Of a DNA stretch of 64,000 bases, positions 1-8,220 are shown one piece after another; the first letter of the stretch is position 1, and the number at the start of each line of letters is the position of its first letter. The position numbers and the translations under genes were made by a program. Below the pieces are notes generated by a model. That model worked only from the letters and a program-made list of their open reading frames with translations, was not told the origin of the DNA and did no database searches. This stretch comes from Hominisplanchenecus faecis (GTDB taxonomy: Bacteria; Bacillota; Clostridia; Lachnospirales; Lachnospiraceae), in NCBI RefSeq assembly GCF_020687205.1, contig NZ_JAJEQE010000001.1, positions 62,001-126,000 of the forward strand, read 5' to 3'.

Positions 1-11
1 CTTTCTTTACA

Positions 12-1514
12 TCAGACTTCATACCCAATTGCCCCCAACTTTCTTCGTATTTCATCTTCCAGCTCATGCGATTTTCTGAACATTTCAGATAGTTCTGACG
101 TTAATCGTTCCATCTTTTTCTCGAATGGCTCTCCATCATCTTCCTGCTCTTCAATGCCAACATAACGCCCCGGTGTTAAAATATAATCCTGGTTTGCAAT
201 TTCTTCTGTATCGGTTACAGAACAAAATCCCTTTACCGCTTCTAATGTTCCATCAACAAATGCACTGTAAGTATCTGCTATTTTAGCTATATCCTCTTCT
301 GTCAGTTCACGGAGCTTACGACTTACCATTGTTCCCATCTTACGAGCATCAATGAACAGTGTCTTTCCTGATTGCTTTTTCTGCTTATTCAGGAACCATA
401 ATGATACAGGAATCTGAGTTGTATAAAACAACTGTGTCGGCATTGCAATAATACACTCCACCAAGTCTGCATTGATGATGTTTTTTCTAATTTCTCCCTC
501 ACCACCACTCTGTGAAGAAAGGGATCCATTAGCAAGTACCATACCAATTCTACCAGCAGGTGCTAAATGATAAATCATATGCTGAAGCCATGCAAAGTTT
601 GCATTTCCTGCAGGCGGCATACCATACTGCCAACGTACATCATCCTTTAATTTATCAGCACCCCAATCAGACAAATTGAATGGAGGATTTGCCATGATGT
701 AATCTGCTCGAAGCGTCGGATGGCGATCATCTAAAAATGTATCCGCAGAGTAATTTCCCAGATCCGGTTCAATTCCACGAATTGCAAGATTCATCTGTGC
801 CATCTTCCACGTTGTCGGATTAGAATCCTGACCGTAGATGGAAATGTTGCTGATATTACCACTATGATTCTCAACGAAACGCGCAGACTGAACGAACATG
901 CCTCCAGAACCGCAGCAAGGATCGTATACTCGACCCTTGAACGGTTTCAGTACCTCTACAAGAGTTCGTACCACACAGGATGGTGTGAAGAATTCTCCAC
1001 CACGCTTACCCTCCTGCTCTGCGAACATAGAAAGACAATACTCATAAGTACGTCCAAGAATATCTTTTTCACTGCCGTGTTCAATCATCTGAATGTTGGT
1101 AAAGAGATCTACGACATCGCCTAATCTTCGCTTATCCAGCTCCGGGCGTGCAAAGTTCTTCGGAAGGATATCCTTTAATCTCTTATTCTCTTTCTCAATG
1201 GCACGCATGGCATCATCAATGACCGTTCCAATCTCCGGAGTATGGGCCTTTGCTGCAATCTCATTCCATCTGGCTCCTGCCGGTACAAAGAAGATTCCTT
1301 CCGAAGTATATTCATCAATGTCTTCTTCGAAGCCATCGCCCTCTTCCAGAAGCTCCTGATATTTGTCATCAAATCGATCTGATATGTACTTCAGGAAAAT
1401 AAGTCCCAGTACAACGTTCTTATATTCTGATGCATCCATATTTCCGCGAAGAACGCAGGCTGCGTCCCAGATTTGTTTCTCAAAACCAATATTGGCTGTG
1501 TTTTTATCCGCCAT
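12..1514 (-). CDS. hsdM: Type I restriction-modification DNA methyltransferase subunit (HsdM)
   Basis: Adenine-N6 methyltransferase subunit of a type I restriction-modification complex; it partners HsdS for site recognition and HsdR for cleavage. About 500 residues, the usual length. The N-terminal helical HsdM_N region (IWDAACVLRGNMDASEY, VLGLIFLKYISDRFD) precedes the methylase core, with the SAM-binding motif DPCCGSGGMF near residue 200 and the catalytic NPPF near residue 275. The ATG at 1514 is preferred over the GTG three bases earlier because AGGAG lies at the right distance. The reading frame ends 11 bases from the window edge, so hsdS and hsdR would lie to the left. It is on the chromosomal side of the ICE junction and next to another possible defence gene. 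Confidence 0.95.
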   Translation of the reverse strand: MADKNTANIGFEKQIWDAACVLRGNMDASEYKNVVLGLIFLKYISDRFDDKYQELLEEGDGFEEDIDEYTSEGIFFVPAGARWNEIAAKAHTPEIGTVIDDAMRAIEKENKRLKDILPKNFARPELDKRRLGDVVDLFTNIQMIEHGSEKDILGRTYEYCLSMFAEQEGKRGGEFFTPSCVVRTLVEVLKPFKGRVYDPCCGSGGMFVQSARFVENHSGNISNISIYGQDSNPTTWKMAQMNLAIRGIEPDLGNYSADTFLDDRHPTLRADYIMANPPFNLSDWGADKLKDDVRWQYGMPPAGNANFAWLQHMIYHLAPAGRIGMVLANGSLSSQSGGEGEIRKNIINADLVECIIAMPTQLFYTTQIPVSLWFLNKQKKQSGKTLFIDARKMGTMVSRKLRELTEEDIAKIADTYSAFVDGTLEAVKGFCSVTDTEEIANQDYILTPGRYVGIEEQEDDGEPFEKKMERLTSELSEMFRKSHELEDEIRRKLGAIGYEV

Positions 1515-1539
1515 CACAATTACTCCTTTGTATTCTATA

Positions 1540-1740
1540 TTATTCGACTGTAGTGTCTGTTGATTTATTCATCTTTCGTGCCTTCCTCGGATCAATTGGT
1601 TTTTCCGCATCTGCTGGAACAAGCCACATGTTAGCTTTTTGTATTGCTCCCGGTATTCTACCCTCTTTGCAATATACAGAAACACGTCTCCGTGAAAGCC
1701 CCCATTTTTCTGCTATCTCTGTTGTTGATAAGTACTCCAT
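1540..1740 (-). CDS. Small helix-turn-helix DNA-binding protein
   Basis: About 66 residues, MerR/excisionase-like winged helix. The pattern LSTTEIAEKWGLSRRRVSVYC followed by GRIPGA and WLVPADAEKP is typical of HTH_17-type proteins that sit next to type I restriction genes in Firmicutes. The start at 1740 is chosen because GGAGG lies about six bases upstream; a longer in-frame start at 1770 has no good ribosome site. The stop is 25 bases before the hsdM start, so the two are probably co-transcribed and this may regulate the hsd operon. That role is inferred from position. Confidence 0.75.
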   Translation of the reverse strand: MEYLSTTEIAEKWGLSRRRVSVYCKEGRIPGAIQKANMWLVPADAEKPIDPRKARKMNKSTDTTVE

Positions 1741-2184
1741 CTTCTCCTCCTTATCAGCAGAATCGTACACTTTTCCTAAACTACATTATAGTCCTATCCA
1801 GGAATAGTTTCAACGAAAATTAGTCCTCCTTAACGAAAAAAGTATAAAATCCGCGGACACGCTTTAGCCCGATAAATTCTCGGCGCACAAGCCCTGTCCG
1901 CGGATTTTAGTCCACCCCTTGTTGGGAAATCTTCAATTTACATTATTTTTCGCTAAAAGCACAGGTTCATATTCGAGCAAAAAGCCCGAAAACCCGCGTA
2001 AAATCAAGCTTTTTTCGAGAGAAGCGCGACGGTTTCAACATGAGTACCAAATCAGAACATATCCCCACAAAATTGCGGAAATATGGGCAATATTTATACA
2101 ATACTAATACTGCTCGTGCATCCTTTTTCCCACAAAATATAAATTTACAATATTTTAATATAATTATAATATAAGAAAATCACA
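1741..2184. other. Intergenic region with a long perfect inverted repeat
   Basis: No convincing gene here. It contains a perfect 15-base inverted repeat, arms 1845-1859 and 1895-1909 (core CCGCGGACA), with a smaller CCGA/TCGG hairpin in the loop. On the minus strand a run of T follows, so it could act as a terminator for the upstream minus-strand transcript. The remainder, especially 2100-2184, is AT-rich. Confidence 0.6.
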
Positions 2185-3234
2185 TTATATATTAAATTCC
2201 CAAGAAAGCACATATCTATTTCCCTGAATAGGTCGTTGTATTGTAACATCTATTGGACCATCACAATTCAGCACCTTATTTTCCATAGGTATTCGCGAGG
2301 CCGTCGCGGAAAAATTTTGTAAGACTGCTTTAGCTATCTTCTGTGACAGATTTGTTTCAATTTTAAAAACAATTAATTCTATTGGAATATTAACAGCACA
2401 GCTAACATATCTAGGGTCGATATTTTCACTATTATCTAAAGAATATTCTATTTCAATTGTATACTCCTCGCCTCTACTTAATGGGTGGTCAAATTGTAAA
2501 ATGCATGCCGTATATGTCAAATTTTCTTGAAAAGACTTAAGCAAAATTGCATTTTCTATATTTTTAATTACAGACTTCCCTTTCCAACCAAAACGGTCTA
2601 TCATACAAGAATAATCATTAATCAAAGAACGTATCGTTAATATCTTTTTTACCAATATTTCCGAAGAATCCGTATAACAAAATTGTATTTCATATTTCGT
2701 AACAATATGAGGCCACCCTTTATCTCTAGCATCTACTAAAGGATTATTAGTAAAGTATGATATTAAATGCTCAAGAAGCAACTGTTTAAATTGGGGTTTA
2801 CTCTTAAATTCTGTATATAATCCCTTTTTCCCATATTTTTTCTTAAAATCTCGTACCTTCTGTACTTCTTCCAATATTAAATTATTTGTTTCCGTGCTTT
2901 TATTTTGAAAATATAAAAAAATTTGTTTACCAGAAGATATCATTTTTTCTATTTCTTCTTCCGTTCCCGAACCATATCTTGATGTTGCTGTTCCAAAAAC
3001 ATTACCAAAAACCGCAATAACAGCATCTGCATTATCTACTATTTGACGATTAATAATATCTTGCGGTGTATCACCATATTCAGGATATGAACTATCTTTC
3101 CAATAAAGAATCCTTATTGAAACTCCTATTTTAAATCCATAATTTGTATTAAAATTGTATACTATGTCTTTTATGGTATTTACTATATCCGATGGACAAG
3201 AAATAAGTACATCAAATTGAACCAAATCTCTCAT
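2185..3234 (-). CDS. DUF4062/TIR-like domain protein, candidate defence effector
   Basis: 349 residues. The N-terminal ~150 residues resemble the DUF4062/TIR-like Rossmann fold: a first strand FDVLISCPSDI, then the strand DAVIAVFGNVFG, and the acidic SGTEEEIEKM segment followed by IFLYF. Members of these families are often nucleotide- or NAD-handling sensors or effectors. The C-terminal half (from ~180) is rich in predicted beta strands and I do not recognise it. ATG 3234 has GAGGA just upstream. The gene lies between hsdM and the truncated rumA. A defence role is inferred from fold and neighbours; no catalytic residue set can be assigned with confidence. Confidence 0.6.
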   Translation of the reverse strand: MRDLVQFDVLISCPSDIVNTIKDIVYNFNTNYGFKIGVSIRILYWKDSSYPEYGDTPQDIINRQIVDNADAVIAVFGNVFGTATSRYGSGTEEEIEKMISSGKQIFLYFQNKSTETNNLILEEVQKVRDFKKKYGKKGLYTEFKSKPQFKQLLLEHLISYFTNNPLVDARDKGWPHIVTKYEIQFCYTDSSEILVKKILTIRSLINDYSCMIDRFGWKGKSVIKNIENAILLKSFQENLTYTACILQFDHPLSRGEEYTIEIEYSLDNSENIDPRYVSCAVNIPIELIVFKIETNLSQKIAKAVLQNFSATASRIPMENKVLNCDGPIDVTIQRPIQGNRYVLSWEFNI

Positions 3235-3289
3235 ATAGCTTCCTCTCTTTGAAAACTTCCAGTGTTAAAATATTAGCCACCTAATTTTA

Positions 3290-3667
3290 TTAAACTATTT
3301 TAAAGTATTTCAACGCATCCTTTATCGCTTCCACTTTCTCCGCCGTCGGATGCTTCCTCGGTTGTTTCAATTCTTCTACCGCATTAGGAGCATCGTACAT
3401 TGGCAAGCCTAAATCTCTCTTTACCTCTGCGATATATGCGGTATGTACTTTGAAGCCGTATTTAGCTTCTATGTACTCCTTTATCATTTTGTAGGTCACT
3501 CGTTCTTTGGGCTTATAGCTTTCCGCTCTTTTAGCAATATTATCAAGTGGAACTTTTCCCTCACCCTTGCCAAACTCAACTTTTACGTTGATATGTCCGT
3601 CTGGCTTTTTGTGGGAAAGCAGTACTACCGTCTCCACATGTGTTGTCACTAACATAGGAACACACAT
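3290..3667 (-). pseudogene. rumA: 3' fragment of a RumA-type 23S rRNA (uracil-5-)-methyltransferase gene
   Basis: The frame reads THVETVVLLSHKKPDGHI followed by a ~100-residue extension (KVPLDNIAKRAE, YIEAKYGFKVHTAYIAEVK). HVETVVLL is the C-terminal motif of RumA/TrmA-family methyltransferases; the SAM-binding and catalytic parts are absent. The rest of the gene should lie at the other end of the ICE, outside this window. Large serine recombinases of Tn1549-like elements of Clostridia are known to use rumA as target. The first ~8 residues of the frame are element-derived, so the fragment is probably not translated as a useful protein. Confidence 0.8.
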
Positions 3668-5369
3668 CTTTTACCTCGTTTACGATATGGGAACACAATT
3701 CTTTAGCTTTGTCCCCTACGCTCTTAGACTTGTCGAAACGTTCCTTTGCGTTTCCAATTTCATTCTTAAATCCTGTTTTATATATGAAAGTTATTTTATA
3801 GGGATCTTTTTCTCCGTTTTCATCGTAACCGCCAACAATTACCTTTTCAATTATACTCTCGAATATGCCTCTGTCAAATTCTTCCAGTACCTCATTATGA
3901 GACAGTGCTTTCTTAAAGTCTGCAATCCTTTTTTGCAGCGAACTTTCTTCATCCGCCTGCTGTTGAAAATACTCCAACTTAGCCTTTGCATTACTTAAAT
4001 CTGTTTTGAGACTTACGTCTGTTTCTTCATAAATATCCTGCTCAACAATGCCGCTCAAATAATTATCCAACAACTTCTTTCTCTTGTATGAAAGATTATC
4101 AATCTTTTTTTGCAGCTTGTTTAACTGATCTTCTACGGAATTTTCTCCAAGAGCCTTTTCGGTACGCTTCAAAAATTCTTCCAATACGTCCTTATTGTCT
4201 CTGCAAAGCATCCGATATGACTCAACAAAAGCTTCCTCGATCACCTGCTCAGGGATTCCTTTACTATCCGGACAGAAACGCTTACCATCTTTCGTAGCTT
4301 TCACACACTGCCATATCGTTTTCTTATACTTTGAATTGCTGTGCCAACGTCTGCGTGAAAGATTAGCTCCACAGAATCCACATTCCAGCAAACAGCTAAA
4401 AGCATACTGTCGGCTGAATTTTTCTCTTTTTCCCGGTGTAACACCATGCTTACGGTTTCCGTTTCTACGGCTTCTGATTTCCTGCGCTCTGGCGAACATT
4501 TCTTCTGAAATAATCGGTTCGTGATGATCATGTATATAATACCGATCTTCTTCACCCAAATTCTCCAACCGCCTTTTCGAGATCGGATCAACCGTAAATG
4601 TCTTTCCTAATAAAATGTCACCTTTATACTTCTCGTTGTTTATAATTCCCATAACACTGGATGACACCCAGGGATTTCCTTTAATTGTCATTATCCCCTG
4701 TTCATTTAGTTCTCTGGCGATCATAGTGCTTCCTGCTCCCGCTACATACCGTTCAAATATATAGCGGACAACTTTTGCGCCTTCCTCATTAATGGAAATG
4801 GATTTTGTTGCTACATCATAATCATATCCCATGCAGCCCTGAAAACCAACAAGTTCTCCTCGTTTCATTTTCATCTTTAATCCTTTTTTCACATAAGCAG
4901 AAGTATTTTCAACCTCCTGCTGCGCCACAGAACTTAGGATCGTCATAAGAAATTCGCCGTCTTTTAAGGTATTGATTTTTTCTACTTCAAAGTAGACTGC
5001 GATATTTCTCTCTTTCAACATACGGACATATTTTAAAGTATCCAGCGTATTTCTAGCAAATCGTGGGATACTTTTTGCGATGATTAGATCAATCTTCCCA
5101 TCCATACAATCCTGAATCAGCCGTTGAAATTCATCTCTCTTATCCGTTTTAGTTCCTGTAATGGCTTTATCGGCATAAACACCTGCAAAAATCCACTCTT
5201 TGTTATTTTGAATGAGATCCGTATAGTATCTCACCATAGAATTATAACTTTTTATTTGATCTTCATCGTCCGTACTTACACGGCAATAAGCGGCAACTCT
5301 TAATCGCTCGACACGTTTTCTGGCAGAGCCTTCAGAAAATTCATTTGCCTTAATCAACTCTATTTCCAT
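3576..5369 (-). CDS. Large serine recombinase (ICE integrase)
   Basis: Site-specific recombinase for integration and excision, ~597 residues. The N-terminal resolvase domain has the catalytic serine in AAYCRVSTDDED (about residue 32) and the conserved KSIPRFARN arginines. It is followed by the recombinase domain, a zinc ribbon (CGFCGANLSRRRW ... WQCVKATKDGKRFC) and a coiled coil (~400-480), the standard large-serine order. The last ~20 codons (CGDGSTAFPQKARRTYQRKS) are translated from rumA sequence in another frame. The protein's tail therefore depends on the integration site and will differ in the excised circle. Position at the element end, next to the interrupted target gene, supports its role as the ICE integrase. 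Confidence 0.95.
   Translation of the reverse strand: MEIELIKANEFSEGSARKRVERLRVAAYCRVSTDDEDQIKSYNSMVRYYTDLIQNNKEWIFAGVYADKAITGTKTDKRDEFQRLIQDCMDGKIDLIIAKSIPRFARNTLDTLKYVRMLKERNIAVYFEVEKINTLKDGEFLMTILSSVAQQEVENTSAYVKKGLKMKMKRGELVGFQGCMGYDYDVATKSISINEEGAKVVRYIFERYVAGAGSTMIARELNEQGIMTIKGNPWVSSSVMGIINNEKYKGDILLGKTFTVDPISKRRLENLGEEDRYYIHDHHEPIISEEMFARAQEIRSRRNGNRKHGVTPGKREKFSRQYAFSCLLECGFCGANLSRRRWHSNSKYKKTIWQCVKATKDGKRFCPDSKGIPEQVIEEAFVESYRMLCRDNKDVLEEFLKRTEKALGENSVEDQLNKLQKKIDNLSYKRKKLLDNYLSGIVEQDIYEETDVSLKTDLSNAKAKLEYFQQQADEESSLQKRIADFKKALSHNEVLEEFDRGIFESIIEKVIVGGYDENGEKDPYKITFIYKTGFKNEIGNAKERFDKSKSVGDKAKELCSHIVNEVKDVCSYVSDNTCGDGSTAFPQKARRTYQRKS
3620..3680. other. Left ICE attachment junction (att site) within rumA
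   Basis: On the minus strand the recombinase frame runs through this stretch to its stop at 3576, while the rumA frame takes over at THVETVVLL (around 3642). The exact crossover bases cannot be fixed without the right end; the likely core is around ACACATGTGGAGAC (minus strand, 3628-3641 region). Confidence 0.6.
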
Positions 5370-5438
5370 TTTCCGCTCCTTTATTTTTGTATTCCTATCA
5401 TAGTGTTGATTTTATTATAGATCAGCACAAAAGATTCG

Positions 5439-5588
5439 TCAAGCGGTAATATTGGAAACAATGCCATAATCTTTCATCAGTCTTTTCTGTATCAACGAAT
5501 ACTCATTTTCATCAATCAATTTCTTTGTTAAAAGCTGTTTTAACATAGCCAACTGCATTGTATATCGCAGTAATTTTTTTATATCCAT
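5439..5588 (-). CDS. SHOCT-like 49-residue protein
   Basis: Reads MDIKKLLRYTMQLAMLKQLL ... LIDENEYSLIQKRLMKDYG, the short helical hairpin pattern of SHOCT domains (LxxLLxxGLIxxxEYxxxKxxLL). Such mini-proteins are regularly encoded just upstream of serine recombinase genes in Firmicute ICEs. GGGGAG lies upstream of ATG 5588, and the stop is 70 bases before the recombinase start, so co-transcription is likely. Function unknown; a role in recombination directionality is only a guess. Confidence 0.7.
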   Translation of the reverse strand: MDIKKLLRYTMQLAMLKQLLTKKLIDENEYSLIQKRLMKDYGIVSNITA

Positions 5589-5970
5589 TTCATTCTCCCC
5601 TTTCGCCACTGCAAAAAATCCTGCAGGCGGCTGTCGGGGAACAGCCTCATTGGTATCTCACCATCTTTTCAGACCGGAGCAGCCTCCCCGGAAGTATCAT
5701 TATGAGAAACAGTGTCTTCGCCACAAAGTTCCCACACTCTGCCCGCAGCATGATATTTCTTCGCTCCTATCCATCTTCAAATTCCGTATCTGTCTATAAA
5801 CATGAACTTTACGCCATAATGTCGCAAAGCGAAAATTGAGATTGAATCATCCTGGCGTATCTGCTGCCCGGCTCTACTGTTTCCTTTCGTCCTGCAGGAT
5901 AAAATATTCAGTTTTCAATGTACAGTGCGTTCAGAATCAGAAATAGAAAGGGAATATTTCTGTCCTGTGG
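5589..5970 (-). other. Region with only very short possible ORFs
   Basis: No gene of normal size. On the minus strand a ~34-codon frame (MLRAECGNFVAKTLFL start, ending RYQ) is followed directly by a 23-codon frame (MRLFPDSRLQDFLQWRKG start) whose end overlaps the SHOCT start. This is compatible with translational coupling, but also with chance or remnants. Confidence 0.3.
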
Positions 5971-6210
5971 TTATAGCCGGATCTTAAAATCCAGAATTTT
6001 TGTAATCAGCTTTGTCTCCATCCGCCTTTTCATATATTCATCAGCCACATAATGAACTCTCCCAAATTCATCCTTGTATTCTCTCTTACACTCACTGTTG
6101 ATAAATGGCTGAAAATAGGAAAGCACCTGATTGATTGCTTCGGCGTCACCCTCTATAGCCGCCTGGATGGTTTCAAACTCCGGCGGTTCTCTATGCTTCT
6201 TAGATCTCAT
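5971..6210 (-). CDS. HTH_16-family helix-turn-helix protein of conjugative transposons
   Basis: About 79 residues. The pattern PPEFETIQAAIEGDAEAINQVLSYF followed by a C-terminal KRRMETKLITKIL matches small HTH_16 proteins (Tn916 Orf8-like) found next to a sigma-like gene in Tn916/Tn1549 elements. ATG 6210 with GGAGTG upstream is preferred; an in-frame GTG at 6222 overlaps the upstream gene. It forms a two-gene unit with the sigma-like gene. Likely a regulator of transfer or excision; no target is visible. Confidence 0.75.
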   Translation of the reverse strand: MRSKKHREPPEFETIQAAIEGDAEAINQVLSYFQPFINSECKREYKDEFGRVHYVADEYMKRRMETKLITKILDFKIRL

Positions 6211-6218
6211 ATGTAGAT

Positions 6219-6629
6219 TCACTCCATCAATTTTCTCATAAGCCTTAAAGAATCATCTTTGTGATAATGTACGGTACTCTGCACTAATTTTAGGCAGGCA
6301 GCAATTTCTTTTTCCGTCATATCCAGAAAATAAAGCATCAGAATAATTTCCCGTTTTTTTATAGGAAGTTTCTTCAATGCTTTACATATCCATTCATCAC
6401 GGACTGGAACCTGCCTTCCCATCACTGTAAAATTCTCTGCCATATCATAATCATCGCAACAGTACAGCGTCTCCAGATCTTTCTGAAGAATTTCAGAAAA
6501 ATTTACTTCCCGCTTTCTCTGCCGCTCCAATTCATCAAGATAATTCAGTGCCTCACCACGCAGAACTTTAATGCAGTAAGCACAAAATTTTCTCCGCACG
6601 ATTTCTTTTTCCTGACGGTTCAGTTTCAA
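6219..6629 (-). CDS. Sigma-70-like regulatory protein of ICE (Tn916 Orf7-like)
   Basis: 136 residues. The C-terminal region has a sigma-region-4 pattern: LPIKKREIILMLYFLDMTEKEIAACLKLVQSTVHYH, i.e. a helix-turn-helix preceded by a linker. The start is TTG at 6629 with a strong GGGGAGGTGA 6-8 bases upstream. In Tn916-type elements the equivalent protein activates excision and transfer genes. Its stop abuts the start of the HTH_16 gene. Confidence 0.8.
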   Translation of the reverse strand: MKLNRQEKEIVRRKFCAYCIKVLRGEALNYLDELERQRKREVNFSEILQKDLETLYCCDDYDMAENFTVMGRQVPVRDEWICKALKKLPIKKREIILMLYFLDMTEKEIAACLKLVQSTVHYHKDDSLRLMRKLME

Positions 6630-7237
6630 AGGGGATCACCTCCCCTCTGCTTAAAGCCGTAGTAAAAGACGTCTGATCCTCCCTTTCACAGCGAGGACAG
6701 GAGGTAAACTGATAAAAAATCGAAAAAGCGGGAAAGTATTTAAAAAAACTTTTCTCCAACTTCTCCAAAACCTTTCATCAGAATCTTTTTCCGATGACTG
6801 GTGGCCCACGGTTCCGTGGTTTATGGAGAAAGTTCCACAAATTTCGACAAAAAATAACGCCAGGGAGTTTTTTGAGCTTCCTGACGCTACTTTTTAGCTT
6901 TATTTCATATGGGATTTTATGCCAGTGAAATAGGTATGATAATGCTCTTTGAAGAGTGTACGGTAGTCCACCCGCAGATAAAATTTTTTTAACTGATCAT
7001 CTAGGCTAAGCCTTTTTCTTTTTTTCAAAACAAAACCATCCATGTTTCTCCTGACGGCAGAACACAGATGGGAAACACAAATAAGCCCTGCCGTGAAAAG
7101 CCGTTTTTTTTTAATTGACCTTTCACCAGGGCTATAAATTCATTTTATATCAGCATAATATTGCCTATTAAATATGCAAGATAAGGTTATGTAAAAACCT
7201 TAATCGGCAAGATAGAATATATGTGATGTGAATGATT
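6630..7237. promoter_or_regulatory. Divergent intergenic region between sigma-like operon and XRE repressor
   Basis: No gene seen. Features: a short hairpin CCACGGTTCCGTGG near 6808-6822. A longer imperfect stem-loop runs at about 7086-7133 (AGCCCTG ... CAGGGCT with GTGAAA/TTTCAC inner arms). A perfect inverted repeat AAGGTT-N7-AACCTT at 7183-7201 lies about 37 bases upstream of the XRE start; the last is a plausible autoregulatory operator. Confidence 0.45.
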
Positions 7238-7600
7238 ATGCCGAAAGATAAACTGAGTTATCTGGGAAACTGTATTCGCCAGGCAAGAAACGATTGTAAT
7301 CTTACACAACAAGATCTCGCAGATCAATCCCATGTGGCGATTAAAACAATCCAGATGATTGAAAAAGGAAAAATAAATCCTTCCTACGAGATCCTCTATC
7401 CATTAATCAAACGTCTTGGTATTTCTGCCAACACTTTGTTTAACCCGGAAATATCTGATGCGGACGAGGAGATCCAGCGGTTCATAGGGAAATTCCAAGC
7501 CTGTATCCCTGAAAATCGAAAGATCCTATTAAACACACTGGATTATCTGGCGGAACAACTTCTAACACTTCAGCATAATCCCAGTGAGAATTTAGAGTAA
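7238..7600 (+). CDS. XRE-family transcriptional repressor
   Basis: About 120 residues. The N-terminal HTH_3 domain is clear: LGNCIRQARNDCNLTQQDLADQSHVAIKTIQMIEKGKINPSYEIL, with the recognition helix SHVAIKTIQMIE. The C-terminal ~50 residues (DEEIQRFIGKFQACIPENRKILLNTLDYL) are a small helical tail as in ICE repressors. ATG 7238 is favoured over ATG 7232 because MPKDKLSYLG starts the conserved part. It is transcribed opposite to the sigma-like operon, as expected for the switch that controls ICE excision, and is followed by a terminator. Confidence 0.85.
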   Translation: MPKDKLSYLGNCIRQARNDCNLTQQDLADQSHVAIKTIQMIEKGKINPSYEILYPLIKRLGISANTLFNPEISDADEEIQRFIGKFQACIPENRKILLNTLDYLAEQLLTLQHNPSENLE

Positions 7601-7645
7601 AACCAGCAGTGCAAAGACTCATCTTATTACTGCTGGTTTCTTTTG
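7601..7645 (+). terminator. Rho-independent terminator of the XRE gene
   Basis: AACCAGCAG at 7601-7609 pairs with CTGCTGGTT ending near 7638, followed by TCTTTT. It starts immediately after the stop codon. Confidence 0.7.
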
Positions 7646-7837
7646 CTCTATATCCCATTTTCAAAATCTTTTAGATTGCAGTTCTTACACAATCTGTCAC
7701 ATAACCAAACATATATTATAAATTTTATTTGTGTCCTTTCAGCGCAAAATTTCTTTAATTTCGGTATAATTCTAAAAGAACTTTTCGCAATTTTCTGTAT
7801 CCTCTCTTTTCAATTAAAGAATCTGTCCATAATATAC

Positions 7838-8200
7838 TCATTTTTTAACTGCTGCTTTCATTTTTTCAAAACTCTCTGAACTAATTACATGCTCCATCCG
7901 GCAGGCGTCCGCCTCCGCAATTTCAGGGTCAACGCCTGCGGCGATAAGCTACTCAGTAAAGAAGCAATGGCGCTCGTAGATTTTTTCGGCAACCTTGCGG
8001 CCCACATTGGACAGATGGCTAAAGTGATCTTCGTCCATTGTGATAAAGCCGCCATCTTTTAGGGTATTGACCGCCACACATACACTCGGCTTCGACACTC
8101 CCATGTGCCGAGCCACATCTACGGAGCGCACCATACCGAGTTTCTTTTGGAGAACAAGGATGGTTTCCAGATAGTCCTCTCCAGACGCATGAAGTTTCAT
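7838..8200 (-). pseudogene. DtxR/MntR-family metal-dependent regulator with an in-frame amber codon
   Basis: The N-terminal winged helix is typical of DtxR/MntR/IdeR repressors: SGEDYLETILVLQKKLG, VRSVDVARHMGVSKPSVCVAVN, LSNVGRKVAEKIYERHCFFTE. A TAG at 7949-7951 stops it at 84 residues. The same frame then continues for about 36 more codons with the expected family sequence (LIAAGVDPEIAEADACRMEH), ending at TGA 7838-7840. That part carries the metal-binding and dimerisation residues. ATG 8200 has a perfect AGGAGG five to seven bases upstream. The gene ends the ABC-transporter operon. In the equibactin locus of Streptococcus equi a DtxR-like repressor controls the siderophore genes, so this is the expected iron/manganese sensor, here probably defective unless the amber is read through. 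Confidence 0.75.
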
Positions 8201-8220
8201 CAGTACCTCCTTATTGCAAG

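Noticed and set aside
7643-7879. 78-codon plus-strand frame rich in Phe and Leu
   Set aside because: AT-rich antisense to the end of the DtxR-like gene; composition is not protein-like.
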